Below, in pieces: positions 45,306 to 56,239 of a stretch of DNA of 64,000 bases (its first letter is position 1; each line of letters opens with the position of its first letter). The notes below the pieces were generated by a model, which saw nothing but the letters and a program-made list of their open reading frames with translations, was not told the origin of the DNA and ran no database searches. The position numbers and the translations under genes were made by a program. The stretch is from assembly GCA_028023455.1 (NCBI GenBank), contig JAQFVV010000020.1, forward strand, positions 6,805,092 to 6,869,091, written 5' to 3'. This DNA comes from Epiperipatus broadwayi (Eukaryota > Onychophora > Udeonychophora > Euonychophora > Peripatidae).

Positions 45306-46139
45306 TAATATTGTTAAAATGTTTAAGAAAGTTGTAAATGGTATGATATGATAAAATATATTAATTGATTATTTTCAAAATTATATCTTATAGTCTTTAC
45401 AATATTTTTTTAAAAAAATGCAAATTACATATTTTCTTTTTTATTATTATGGTTTGCATAATAGACAGTATTTTTCCCTGATTTAAAATCAGTCCTTTCT
45501 ATCCTATTACACTAACAATCAAGATGTCAATGATCTATGTAAGTAATTAATAGCAAGACAAGATGTCTTAATGTGCTAAAACTGCATATTCTGTGTTTCC
45601 AAATAACTCATTTTTGTAACAATGAATTTTTTATGTAATGAGAGCAGCAATTAGATATTTGAATGTATAGAAACTGTCTACATCATACAAGTAGCTATTC
45701 CTTCATAAAGTATTGAATATCCTCAGATCTGATAGATTCACCTTCTTGTGAATGATGTTTACTTTGTCTGTCTTACTACTCATGACATTTAACATATTAC
45801 ACAAAAGGGTTTTATTATTGATTTTTTCCCCACAGATTAAGATATTTTGCTGTAGATAGGCTGTAATTAACAGTCCCTATTATCTACATTGATGTTACAA
45901 AAGATTAGAAGTTGGTCATAAGAAAGTAAGGAACGTAAACAAATGAATAGAAATAACTAAGATGGAATACAAAATAATAAAATACTAATAAATCATTTTT
46001 ATGAAAATTGTTAAACAAGGAAAGCAAAACTGAATCAAGATTTTAATAAAGCAAAACATTTAATCAGTTGTTTTAATCATGCTTATCTGTGGTTTCATGA
46101 TAAAATAATTAGTTTATCTATCTTCTATATTAAAGATTT

Positions 46140-46880
46140 GGGGTTTAAAGTTGGATGAGTCTTAAAACGTTTCCATACTGGTGTTGAAATTTTCTTTTAA
46201 GGAACTTACCTACGGTCTACCCAGATTACTGATCTATTTTTGGCTGTTAAAGGAATATCAAAATATTTTTAGCCAGAAGATAAAAATAAAACACTTCTCA
46301 TAGGTGGTTTGATAAATATCATGATTATCCTTTTCCTCTAATGAGGGATTTAAAGATTTTTCTTGATGGAGACTTTAAAAAGTTAAGTCCTTTGGAATGA
46401 AATCTTATAAAGTTTTAAAATATATATATTTATTTAAAAATTGAATTTTCTAGAAATATGAGGATCCATGAAGTTAGGGCATCTTATCAATTGTTTCAAA
46501 AATATATTCAGGCATTTTACTGAATAGTTGTTGTTTTTTTTAATCATAGACAAGAATTATCATAGAATCATGGAGGTTTAATAAAATAAAAAAATATTTC
46601 TTTCCATTAGCCACTAAATGTGATAAAGTTTTAATGAGTAATTAATATAATGTACATTATTTATTGATTTGAATAAGGCATTTGAATCGGGTGACAAAAT
46701 GAATTGTAATGTTTGGAAGTTTCTAGTTATTTATGGAATTTATTAAGATTAAAACAGCTGCTACATGATAGTATGATAGAAAGCATAATTATTAGTAAAA
46801 AGAAATCTGACACCTATTTTCATGGAAGTTTCTCCAATGTTTGAGATATATGTTTTAAATATAAGAGTGAATATTGATTG
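46140..46880 (+). pseudogene. decayed reverse-transcriptase fragment of another LINE
   Basis: Around 46655-46790 one frame gives FIDLNKAFESGDKMNCNVWK, then LLHDSM after a frameshift. This matches the RT motif A context F.DL.KAFD.V.......W..L and the following L...HD.M found in several animal LINEs. Upstream codons are too decayed to place. It is distinct from the RTE copies, whose motif A reads FVDYEKAFDS. The extent is approximate. Confidence 0.5.
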
Positions 46881-48106
46881 TAATTTTTAAATATATGTAT
46901 ACATAATTAGAAAATTAAAAAAAAATGATAGAAAAAATAATTTTTTAACAGTTGAAAGTAATCGTTTTCATTAAAAAAAAAAAAAAGACTCCAAGTTGAA
47001 TATGTTGTAATTTGTAAAAGTGTTAGTGGTGTAAACAACATGTAGAGCAATAATTAATATTTCAGATTTTTTAAAAAAAAACAAATCATTTATTATTTGG
47101 GAAATCACAAAAACTTTGAATATCAGAAGTGATAGATCTGGGCCATAATCCATAGTTTTGAACTCTAAATCTCCACTACACCAAACCATATAGGGATCTC
47201 ATTCCAATAGATATTGAATTCACTTATTGAGATATATATTTTTAATAGATAAATGGAAATAGTCTTGGAGAGTTTACTAATTCTTTGGTATATCAACCAC
47301 ACACTTTAAGTTTACAGACATCAAAATTAAACATCTTTAAAATATCAATGCTTTGTAAGGGGATTTTTATTTATGCATATTTTTACATAAATATTTGTTT
47401 GAAAGACATTAATGATGGCATTGAATAATGAAATGGAATCGGCAGAACAAGATGACAGAGAGTTGAAGAGGTAAACAATGATGAGTAGATAAGTAGACAC
47501 ATGCTCATGTAGATAAATAGAGATGGATGAGAAATAGGAAAACAGATTATCATTAACATTACTTCAAACTTATCAATTCATGGCACTATGAAGCTTTCTG
47601 TATGTTTAATGCAGTTTGTCCAAATCCTTAATTTCTCTATGTTACTCTAGAAAATTTTATTATTTATTCATTTTATATGTGGTTTAATTGTGAATATTTT
47701 AAAATGATTTGTAATCCAAATTAAGATTTCAAATGTCCATTCATATAACAACATATTCATCCCATCTCAATTACAGCCATTTAATCTTACTTAATCATGT
47801 CAGTAATGATTGCTTGTTTTCTCTTTCATTTTTCATCATGGCTTATCATAGATATTTTTTACATAATTTTCTTTATATCTTATTGCATGCTTTATAGTTT
47901 TTATGTTCACCTTCTATTAAGTGTTAGTCTCAGACCTGACAGTAATTAGGAGTATTGTACATTTATTAAAAAAAAATTTCTCAAATACTTAGGCTAACAT
48001 TTTTGTAATAGAAGTTTATTTCTACTCATTCCATCTAATTTTAATTTTATGTTGATAATATAATTTATTAGCACTTGCATCTAATTTGACCATTTATAAT
48101 TTATAA
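46881..48106. other. A+T-rich stretch without recognisable gene
   Basis: Nothing recognised. The open frame at 46971-47189 (minus) is low-complexity at both ends and has no family resemblance. Confidence 0.45.
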
Positions 48107-48210
48107 CTTTTTTTTTTCATGTGTCGAAGCATAGGTCGGGAAGCGAACCTACCAACCCGGAACAACTGCTTGTAAGGCGGCTGTGCTGACCACTCGACCA
48201 CCAACGCTTG
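48107..48210 (-). mobile_element. tRNA-derived SINE (short family, copy 3)
   Basis: On the minus strand: CAAGCGTTGGTGGTCGAGTG (A-box region), GTAGGTTCGCTTCCCGACC (B box) and a CATG-plus-A tail. This is the best-preserved head in the window. Target duplications are obscured by T runs on both sides. Confidence 0.8.
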
Positions 48211-49216
48211 ATTTTTCACTTCTTTTTTGAGAAGTCACTGAACATTTTTTTTAAGTTAAAACAACTAAAAACAATTACATAAATAAACATAAGTCTGTAA
48301 TTAACAGAACTTTTGAAGACATTAAAATGATCTCTTTTTTTTTACTTTTAATGGATTATTTTCACTGTTTTTTAAATTGTCTACTCAAGTTTTTTTAAGT
48401 CAAACCATTATTATTATTTATACCAATCTAAGCTGTTCATTGGTTTAAAAAAAATCAGTCATTATAAATACATTTTGCCTTTAGTTATTTCATTTTTTTT
48501 TTTTTAAAAAAATTTAGCTAAGCATTCATACAAAAACTTTATTTTTAAATTAAGCAATTAAAAAAGTATTTTTTTTTAACCTCAGAAATAAATTATATAA
48601 ATAGGAGTTTTATTTCGAATGTTCAAAACAATAAAAAAAAAAATGACATCGCTTTGAGTATTTAAAAGAATTTTTAAAAAACTTTTTTTTAATAATTCTT
48701 TCGTTAAAGATTTTTTTTTTCATTTCAAAAATAAATATTTTTATTTTGTAAAAAAAAAAAGGAACTATAAAAAATAAATGAAAGAATTTTTAAAAATACT
48801 TTGATAACATAATGTAAATCAGTGAGATGGTCTTAAGAGGCATCCATTTACTGACCTAATTCTAGTTGTATAAAGAAAATCTGTTTAATCAGATGAACGA
48901 CTTGTTTATCAAATAATCGTCCGGAAATCACATAACTTCCAACACCCAAGTGAGATATATAGCTTTGATCCAGATATCTAAACTTTTGAATCTATTAAAG
49001 TGTCACTGTGGTAAATTGTCCCATACAGTGGTAGAATTATGCTCTCCAATCTACAATGTTCAGAATTGATTCTCAGATGGACAGAGTCTGTTCAATCAAA
49101 TGAATGAAACTATTATGTGCATTCTGCCTTTAGTCAGAAATATTCAGATATTATATGATCTCCTAACCAAGTGACTATATGATTATACTATTCATAGAAC
49201 TGTTTGCCCTATGCAA
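48211..49216. other. A+T-rich stretch without recognisable gene
   Basis: Long A and T homopolymers dominate 48220-48790. No gene seen. Confidence 0.5.
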
Positions 49217-49230
49217 TATATCAAAGTGAT

Positions 49231-49453
49231 AAATCATTAAGCATCACATGATCACTATCTCTTATACTAGCACATATTTGCAGTGCTCTCAGATCCAAAG
49301 CTCCTCACTGACGAAGGCCACAAGCCAGAAACTAGTCTGGGGATATTGGATGAGTAGGCATTAGATAGGGATTTTATGCACAAGCCTTCTGGCATTCATT
49401 GATTACTCTGGTTGGCACAGGGTGGCACTACTGTATGGAGAGTTTTGCTTTGT
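49231..49453. repeat. F1 insertion with 14-bp target duplication
   Basis: A perfect 14-bp duplication TATATCAAAGTGAT (49217-49230 and 49454-49467) flanks 223 bp. The first about 45 bp (AAGCATCACATGATCAC onwards) are the F1 end in minus orientation; the rest is a plus-oriented arm with the ribozyme. It is an inverted dimer with one arm almost entirely missing. Confidence 0.9.
49293..49351 (+). ncRNA. hammerhead ribozyme-like motif, F1 (best copy)
   Basis: Stem I outer AUCCAA/UUGGAU and inner UCCUCA/UGGGGA both pair in full. The core is CUGACGA (49308-49314; position N7 may be any base) and GAAA (49328-49331). Helix II is GGC-CACAA-GCC. CUAG (49332-49335) is a self-complementary helix III, and UC (49336-49337) precedes the expected cleavage after 49337. 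The A-A opposition at 10.1-11.1 is the one non-canonical feature. Confidence 0.65.
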
Positions 49454-49759
49454 TTATATCAAAGTGATGTTAAGATTGGGGGTGATTGATGTTCATCTAA
49501 ATAAAGAAAAATTATATTGATGATGTGAATGGAATTGTTACATTCTATATCACATTAATTCCTGAATAACTAATTATCTGAGCATTTTACATTTTTATTA
49601 TGATTCTTTTAGTAACTGAAACACACAGGCTTATTATATACCTGTGTCTTTATATCTAATATATAGTGTGTATGAGCACAGACTTTCACATGACCCACCA
49701 CTCTTCACACTATCTCATAACACTGATACACTTGAACACATATATGTTGAAAAGATAAA

Positions 49760-49816
49760 TAATCACCAATATATGTATTTCATGCTAAACCAGCAATCAT
49801 CAGTTGGTCCAGATTA
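49760..49816 (-). ncRNA. hammerhead ribozyme-like motif, F4 (best copy)
   Basis: Minus strand: UAAUC (49816-49812), UGG bulge, ACCAA (49808-49804), CUGAUGA (49803-49797), hairpin UGCU-GGUUU-AGCA with flanking U-U, GAAA (49781-49778), UACAUA, UA (49771-49770), then UUGGU and GAUUA. All ten stem I pairs and all four helix II pairs are Watson-Crick. Cleavage is expected after A 49770 (AUA fits NUH). The U-U at 10.1-11.1 is non-canonical. Confidence 0.65.
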
Positions 49817-50233
49817 CCATCTCTACACATATATGCTTTAAGTGCTCAGATATATTAAGATAGCCAATCCTCATACGTTAATGGACAGGCTTCAATACAC
49901 CCCACACTCCAACGCTTCAACTGTCCATCCAATTGAAAATCTGACGATGGAATGCTCAAAGGTCACTCTAAGGCTGAGATTCTTGTCAGACCCATGTTGA
50001 CCTAAGATCAATATGACTCCTCATGTACAGGATATAATCCATTTAATACATATACAAGGGATGGGCAGACATCTCCACTATGTAATAACTGAAACACACA
50101 GGCTTATTATGTACCTGTGTCTATATATATATAATATATAGTGTGGAGTGGATTGAAGCCTGTCCATTAATGTATGAGGATTGGCCATCTTAATATATAT
50201 CTGAGCACTTATAGCATATATGTGTAGAGATGC

Positions 50234-50290
50234 TAATTTGGACCAACTGATGATTGCTGGTTTAGCATGAAATATGTATATTGATGATTA
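50234..50290 (+). ncRNA. hammerhead ribozyme-like motif, F4 right arm
   Basis: Same 57-nt plan: UAAUU, UGG, ACCAA, CUGAUGA, intact helix II, GAAA, UAUGUA, UA, UUGAU, GAUUA. One inner-stem C-A mismatch and a U-G wobble in the outer stem. Confidence 0.6.
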
Positions 50291-50398
50291 TTTATCTTTT
50301 CAACATATATGTGTTCAAGTGTATCAGTGTTATGAGATAGTGTGGAGAGTGGTGGGTCTTGTGAAAGTCTGTGCTCATATACCATATGATTCTTTTAG

Positions 50399-51520
50399 AT
50401 AAAACCATACATTTTAATGCAAAATTAATATATTATAATTTTATAGATATATTATTAAATGGTTTTTAACATAAATTTATGAAGCCTGAATAAAAAATTA
50501 AAAATATTAAAAATAAAATACTATTTATTTATCATAATGTCAATTGTTGAGGATAAAATAATATACAAGTGGGTAAGAGGCATCTTTATACAAGATAAAT
50601 TTTTGCCTCCCATCTCATTCTATAAAATAAAATTTACAAATTGAAGTGATTTTTCCCCAGTGCTTTCACAAAAAAGTGTGAAAATGTGGCTTTAGTCATT
50701 TAACATGTTCAATAAATACCTTACATGTATTATTCATTTATTTTTATAAACCAAACCTGAAGATACCTTAAAACAAAAAATATTTATTTAGTAAATCTGA
50801 AATTTTTTTTCAAACATTTTCATATTATTTTTTGGATAACCATGCAAAATTGCTAATAGAGATGGGAAATATATGCAAATAAGATAATTTTTTTAACTAT
50901 CTAAATGTTTTTACCACACACATTTACAAAGTCATTACATTGCTTCCCTCCTCTTCTTAGGCTAACTCTGATATTTTATAAGTAATTTTAGCTTACCTGG
51001 TTATTAAAAGTATTATTTACAGCCAGAGTATTACTCTCTGAAATGTTTCACTTCTGAATTCCTACATTGTGAAAAAAGAGAAGAGTTTGGATTTCTTCAC
51101 TACTCTTTCTGAACCAATATTTAGATTAACTTTATCTGGCATGTTAATAATTCATTAAAAATAGTTAAAATAGTTCTTGTTTGTTTGGCAACCCATTCAA
51201 AATCTCTCAACCATAAACATATTCATGTTTTCAATTAACAAAGTTATTTAATAATAAAATATTTATACTATTGTTTAAGTTTTTATATGTATGTTATTCC
51301 ACTATTAATGATTTATATATATATATAGTTCAATATTTTAAGTTTTCATATTTACATTGTTTATTGGCATATATATTATATTTTATTAATACTTCCAAAC
51401 TAGGTTAATTTTATATAACATGGCTCGTATAACCCTTTCATCCATTAGCACCAATTTGTTAAAAATTGTTGTTTTAAAATACCATTAGTTACTTTTAATT
51501 TAGAACCTCTTATACATAAT
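50399..51520. other. A+T-rich stretch without recognisable gene
   Basis: No gene or repeat recognised. Confidence 0.5.
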
Positions 51521-51533
51521 TTGTCTGTTTTCT

Positions 51534-51629
51534 CATGTGTCATAGCATCAGCTGGGAAGTGAACTCACTAACCTGAGACAACTGATTGTAAAGCAGATGT
51601 TGCTGACCTCTTGACCACCAATGCTTGAC
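51534..51629 (-). mobile_element. tRNA-derived SINE (short family, copy 4, diverged)
   Basis: The minus strand has the CAAGCATTGGTGGTCAAGAG head, a decayed B box (TGAGTTCACTTCCC) and a GCTATGACACATG end. It is flanked by TTGTCTGTTTTCT (51521-51533) and TTGTCTATGTTTTCT (51630-51644), a duplication with a two-base indel. Confidence 0.7.
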
Positions 51630-52794
51630 TTGTCTATGTTTTCTATTAACAAAAATAGCTTCATTTGCATTTATTTAATAATAAAATACTTACACTGCTA
51701 TATTATATTATTTTTAAGGCTTATTAATAATTAAGTCATATTATATATATTATACTTTATTATGTAGTTCAATAATTGGTGATTTATCCAGGATTTATTT
51801 AAGAGAAGAATTTCAAATGTTCATATTTAAATTGTTTATTCAATACATTTTTGGAAGCCATTAAAGTTTATTAATAGGTTATTCAACTCTTAGTTTGTTC
51901 CATTTTTTAAAATTTGTCAGTAGTGCAATAATGTAGGATGTTTATTACAATCAAGAAAAATGCATTAAATAATATTATCATAAAATTTGTTAAAAATTAA
52001 ATATTTTGGCGTGCAATAATATCTTTTTTTTAAAATTAGGTTTTTTACTCATTCTAGTTTTTTTTAGATTTGCCATATTATGGGTTATGGATTAATTATG
52101 AGTTTTTAGCTGGGAACAAACCCAACCTCACATCTAAGAAAAAACCTGCTTAACAAAATGTGTAAAAAAAAATAATACAGCATTATAAAAGAAAGATAAT
52201 ATTGATATTAAAAAGTTATGCCAAGACCATTCAAAATCGATCCTAGGATCCCACATTCCAGAGTTGGCCATTCTACCCCTGCTCTAAACTGGATAAGACA
52301 TACCAGTTATAAAATATCATTGACAAAAATAATTTTATCACATGCAGAATTACTGTAATTATGAGGCAACATTTTTAAAATAAATTTTATTTTTAAATAA
52401 ATCATTAATATTAATGTATTACTTTTTACATAAATTAAGATTTTTAATAAAAGTGTTTGAAAATTCTAAACATTTTTATTCATATAAATTTTATTAATTA
52501 TAGTGACAAAAAGGCACCAGCCTATTCAGTTTAGCACACTGATATTTAGTATATATATAATTTATTTTGAAGCTTGAGCAATTGTCACAAGAAGCTTAAG
52601 CAAAGTATTCCTCTTATATTTAAATAAAAAATACAATCAGAATGTGCTTCTAACAAGAAGATAATTTGAAAACCTATACATTTATATATGTTTTATTAAT
52701 TATTGAAATAAAATCCTGTTTTTACTTCACCTTCAAGAATGGTAAGTTTTAAATTGCACTTTATGCAAAAAAGTGAATCTTAGTATTATTAGAA
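51630..52794. other. A+T-rich stretch; possible hAT-like end
   Basis: The minus strand near 52283-52250 reads CAGGGGTAGAATGGCCAACT, which resembles a hAT terminal repeat, but I found no partner end or duplication. Otherwise nothing recognised. Confidence 0.35.
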
Positions 52795-52925
52795 AAAAAA
52801 ATTATAAGGCTTAGCGCTTTTGGGAAACTTAGGTCTCCATATTCATATACTCCCAAGGCAGGCTATGATTATGAAGACCTAAGTTCCCCAAAAACACTAA
52901 GCCTTATAATTCTTTTTCTAATAAT
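52795..52925. repeat. F8 palindrome
   Basis: Arms of about 55 bp (ATTATAAGGCTTAGCGCTTTTGG to CATATTCATA, and its complement from GGCTATGATTATGAAG to AAGCCTTATAATTC) surround a short loop (CTCCCAAGGCAG). It is an inverted dimer of the small repeat at 44572. No hammerhead core. Confidence 0.75.
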
Positions 52926-55130
52926 ACTAAACTTCACTTTTTTGAGTAAATCGTAATTTAAAAATTTATTAATTATTGCAACAAAATAATGGTAGCCTGT
53001 TTGGTTTAGTGTAATGATAAGAGTATAAATGTAGTATATTTAAAGACTCAAAATTTAAGGCTTGGGAAATTGTAACAATAAGTTTTAATAAAGAAAGGTT
53101 CCTTTCATATTTAAATAAAAAATATTTACATTCAGAATGTATTTCCAACAATGAAATGATTTGAAAATATAAACATTTACATATAAATTTTATTAATTAT
53201 CTTGGTATCTTGTGCCCCTATGATGAAGCACCATTATGCCTTGCTCAACCTTAACACCCACATGTGACTTCTGCTGGTCATTCTTTTTCAAACAAATGAG
53301 ATTTTGTTTCACTTTTTTCAGTTGGGAATTTATTTATTTACTCTCATCACTAGATAATATGCACAGTATATTAACAAATACTCATGCAAGTAATAATTTG
53401 TGCACATTTCTCTATGAAGCATTACGATAAGATAGAATCATGGTTTGATAATTCATTAAGACATGAACAAAAATATAAATTTTTTCACAATATTCTAACC
53501 TTCATATATAAACTATTGATGCTTTACAATCAACAATAAAAACCTTAATCACATTATTTTAAAAAAAATTCATACCAACCTACCAACATTATTAACATTA
53601 TTAGATACCTCCAAAAAACCCAGTTGCCACCCACAAAACCAGATTACTTTCTTCATGATTTTTTCTGTTCCTTGTTCTATTCTTTAAATATTACTATTCC
53701 TTAAGATTAACACTTAAAGCAAGAATGCCTTGCTATTCTTTTGACATCTGTAGTAATCTTGAGATGGTAGTGCATTTTAAATCCATATCACCAGATAGGT
53801 TTCTGAATTTTGCCTATATAAATCAAGCTTGGGATTCAAACATGGTAGTAATGCAGTTATACATTAGCAACAACCTTTAATTCCATTTTAGTCAAGCATA
53901 CTATAAATGAAAAAGAATAGAAAACTGTTTGTTTCATCACATACTCTATAAGTTGGCACATCAAATGATTTGGTAAAATTATCAATTACTTTTTCTACAT
54001 CTCTCTTTTATCTTTCAGATTCTTCCAGAATAATATTACAATTCCCTTATCTTAAGTATATATGCAGTCTAATTCCTTTTCTCATAATAATTTTTTCATT
54101 AATAAAACTATTTTTGTTTATTTTTTCAACTATTGTTAACTATAAATTTCTTACTCCTTTTATTCTCCTCAAAATCCACATTTTTAAAGCTATTAATTTT
54201 CATATTTTTTTGCAGTCACCACACATAAAACAATACATTTAATCAGCATTTTTCTTAAGTACAATTTCATTGAAATAAACAATAAAATTTGTATCTTTAT
54301 TAAAAGGTATTTTTAGTGGTCATTGCATTTCTCATTCTAATTTCTAGATCATTACTTTTTTATTTACCAGTTATCCAGTTAAAAAAGGTAATAATAAAAA
54401 ATATACATAAAAAAGTATGTTACATGAACATTAAAAAACAAACCATAGTCTCAGAGTTTTAAAGGAATTCCTACCCTTTTGTAAAATCTGTTATCATAAT
54501 TTTGTGTTTATGTTTGCAAGTTTATAATAACTATTCATTTACCAAACATATTGTATAACTAGTTAGATTAATTATGCAAACGAGTATTATTTAATTCTAT
54601 GGCCTAAAAAATGTCCAAAGTTTATCTAATCCAGGTTCAAATTTTAGGTCATGCCATACTAGGTAGATGTGTTTAAAATGAATTAAAATTGATTTATACA
54701 GACAAGGAAAGTATTAAAAAGGGAAAATAACTTTTATTTCTATTTATGCGCTTGAATAATTTTTAAAACGTTATATAAGATTATAAAATCAATAATTCAT
54801 TTTATTTAATTTCTTCTAGAACCATCTATTGTAAGATTAAAAAATGAACTGACACTAGATGATAAAATAAGTGTATCTACCCAACTAAATTAGTTTCCTC
54901 TCATGACATTTAACAATGAAAAGTTCTGAACCTATAGTACCTCACCTTTAACCCTTCTATTTAATTAAGCTGCTAACATGAAATTTAATAAATTCTAGTA
55001 TTTGAATCCAAGATAAATTGTTTGCTTGTTGTGTGAATTTGACATGAAACCAGTAACTACATAGTGACTGTAGTTTTATTCACTCTTTAGTTGAAATGGT
55101 ATTTATTAATAAAATAACATAATTATTTCT
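52926..55130. other. A+T-rich stretch without recognisable gene
   Basis: Several open frames of 60-90 codons (52969-53151, 53236-53430, 53970-54242) have low-complexity Leu/Ile/Phe-rich translations, no family motifs and no promoter context. I do not call them genes. A short piece at 54815-54840 belongs to the F9 repeat. Confidence 0.5.
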
Positions 55131-55139
55131 AATAGCATT

Positions 55140-55262
55140 TAACATATGCTTTAAGAAACAGTAATCTATTCCACTCCAGAAGCATAAATCAGAAATCAAG
55201 TTTTGTGTTTTACAATAGATGGCTCTGGAGTAGAGTTAAAAGCATGAATTACTGTTTTTAAA
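55140..55262. repeat. F9 small inverted repeat
   Basis: AAACAGTAATCTATTCCACTCCAGAAGC on the left mirrors a right arm whose complement reads AAACAGTAATTCATGC...CTCTACTCCAGAGCCATCTA. Related single copies occur at 54815-54840 and 58105-58150. Function unknown. Confidence 0.55.
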
Positions 55263-56164
55263 ATTTTGCTGATGTAAATACTGTATAAAAGTAATAGATA
55301 AAATCCAGTAATAATTTTATATTTGTAAAATATCTCATATTAATGAGTGAATGATCGTAAATTAATGGCTGGAGATGTATAACAAGTTTCCATGGCAATA
55401 AATGATCCTTTATTCAAATGTGATAATTTTTTATAGGTATTGAAAAAGTCTTAATTTAATTTCAGTTAAATAAGTAATCATACAATTAATTGTTCAGGAG
55501 GTTATATGATGATTGAGCACACAAGTGGCAAGATATTATTCATTAGCACTCATCTAATCCAGATTAATATGGAACCTTTGTACATTATGTAATACACTTA
55601 AATGCCAGTTTGTTTCATGTTGTAATGGACAGTGAATCTGTTTGCTCTTTTCATGACTTGAGTTCAGATAAATTAGGTAATTTAAAAATTCAGATTTTAG
55701 TCAGACTAAGTATTTTTCTTTCCGATAACCTATCAATAGCATATCTAATTAGCATACAATATTGGTTGATAAATAGTTATTGAAATAGTTTAGCAAGGAG
55801 ATAATATAGGATTGAAATTAAATCATCAACAATTGATAATCGAGAAGCCTGGTCAATAACATCTTCTCTTCTGTTATTCTCCAAATAAGAGCTAGTAGTG
55901 AGGCCTTTGCCTTGGTGTAAGCTATTAAAGATTGCCTGCATCTTTTAATTATTCAATACCATATTGTCTAAGTTCTAACAACACAAACTATAGATTTTAA
56001 AATAAAACTTACTTGGAAATCATTCTCTTTCTCAAGATTAGCATGAAATTGTACAGAATTATTCAAATTACTTGTAAAATGCTGCCTATTTCACCATGAT
56101 TTGTGAAGACTTTGAAAGAGTATTGAAGAATATATTTTTATAAATATTTTCCAATTCTAGAGCA

Positions 56165-56235
56165 TCATGACACAGTAGCTAAAGCATCAATTTCCATGAC
56201 CTGATGTTTGAATCCAGGCTAGATAAAACTTGGAA
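56165..56235 (+). repeat. tRNA-like SINE head (second family)
   Basis: A-box-like TAGCTAAAGCA and B-box-like GTTTGAATCC are about 40 bases apart within GCATCATGACACAGTAGC...TGAATCCAGGC. The body after it is not recognised and no duplication was found. Confidence 0.4.
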
Positions 56236-56239
56236 ATTC

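Larger units (their letters stand above)
49613..50384. repeat. F4 foldback with 14-bp target duplication, 473-bp unit
   Basis: A 14-bp duplication TATGATTCTTTTAG (49599-49612 and 50385-50398) bounds the element exactly. TAACTGAAACACACAGG at 49613 recurs in direct orientation at 50086, a unit of 473 bp. The turn-around follows at about 50145, where TATAGTGTGGAGTGGATTGA starts the opposite arm. Both arms carry the 57-nt ribozyme-like motif pointing outward. The open frame at 49644-49841 is fortuitous. Confidence 0.92.

Noticed and set aside
48107-48210. Functional tRNA gene
   Set aside because: A and B boxes are present but no full cloverleaf or anticodon arm can be drawn, and the same head recurs with tails and target duplications, so it is a SINE.
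52795-52860. GGGAAACTTAGGTC in F8 as the 3' half of a hammerhead
   Set aside because: No CUGANGA box precedes it in any of the three F8 copies.
53236-54242. Hydrophobic open frames of 64 and 90 codons
   Set aside because: Leu/Ile/Phe-rich translations of T-rich DNA with no start context, conservation or motif.
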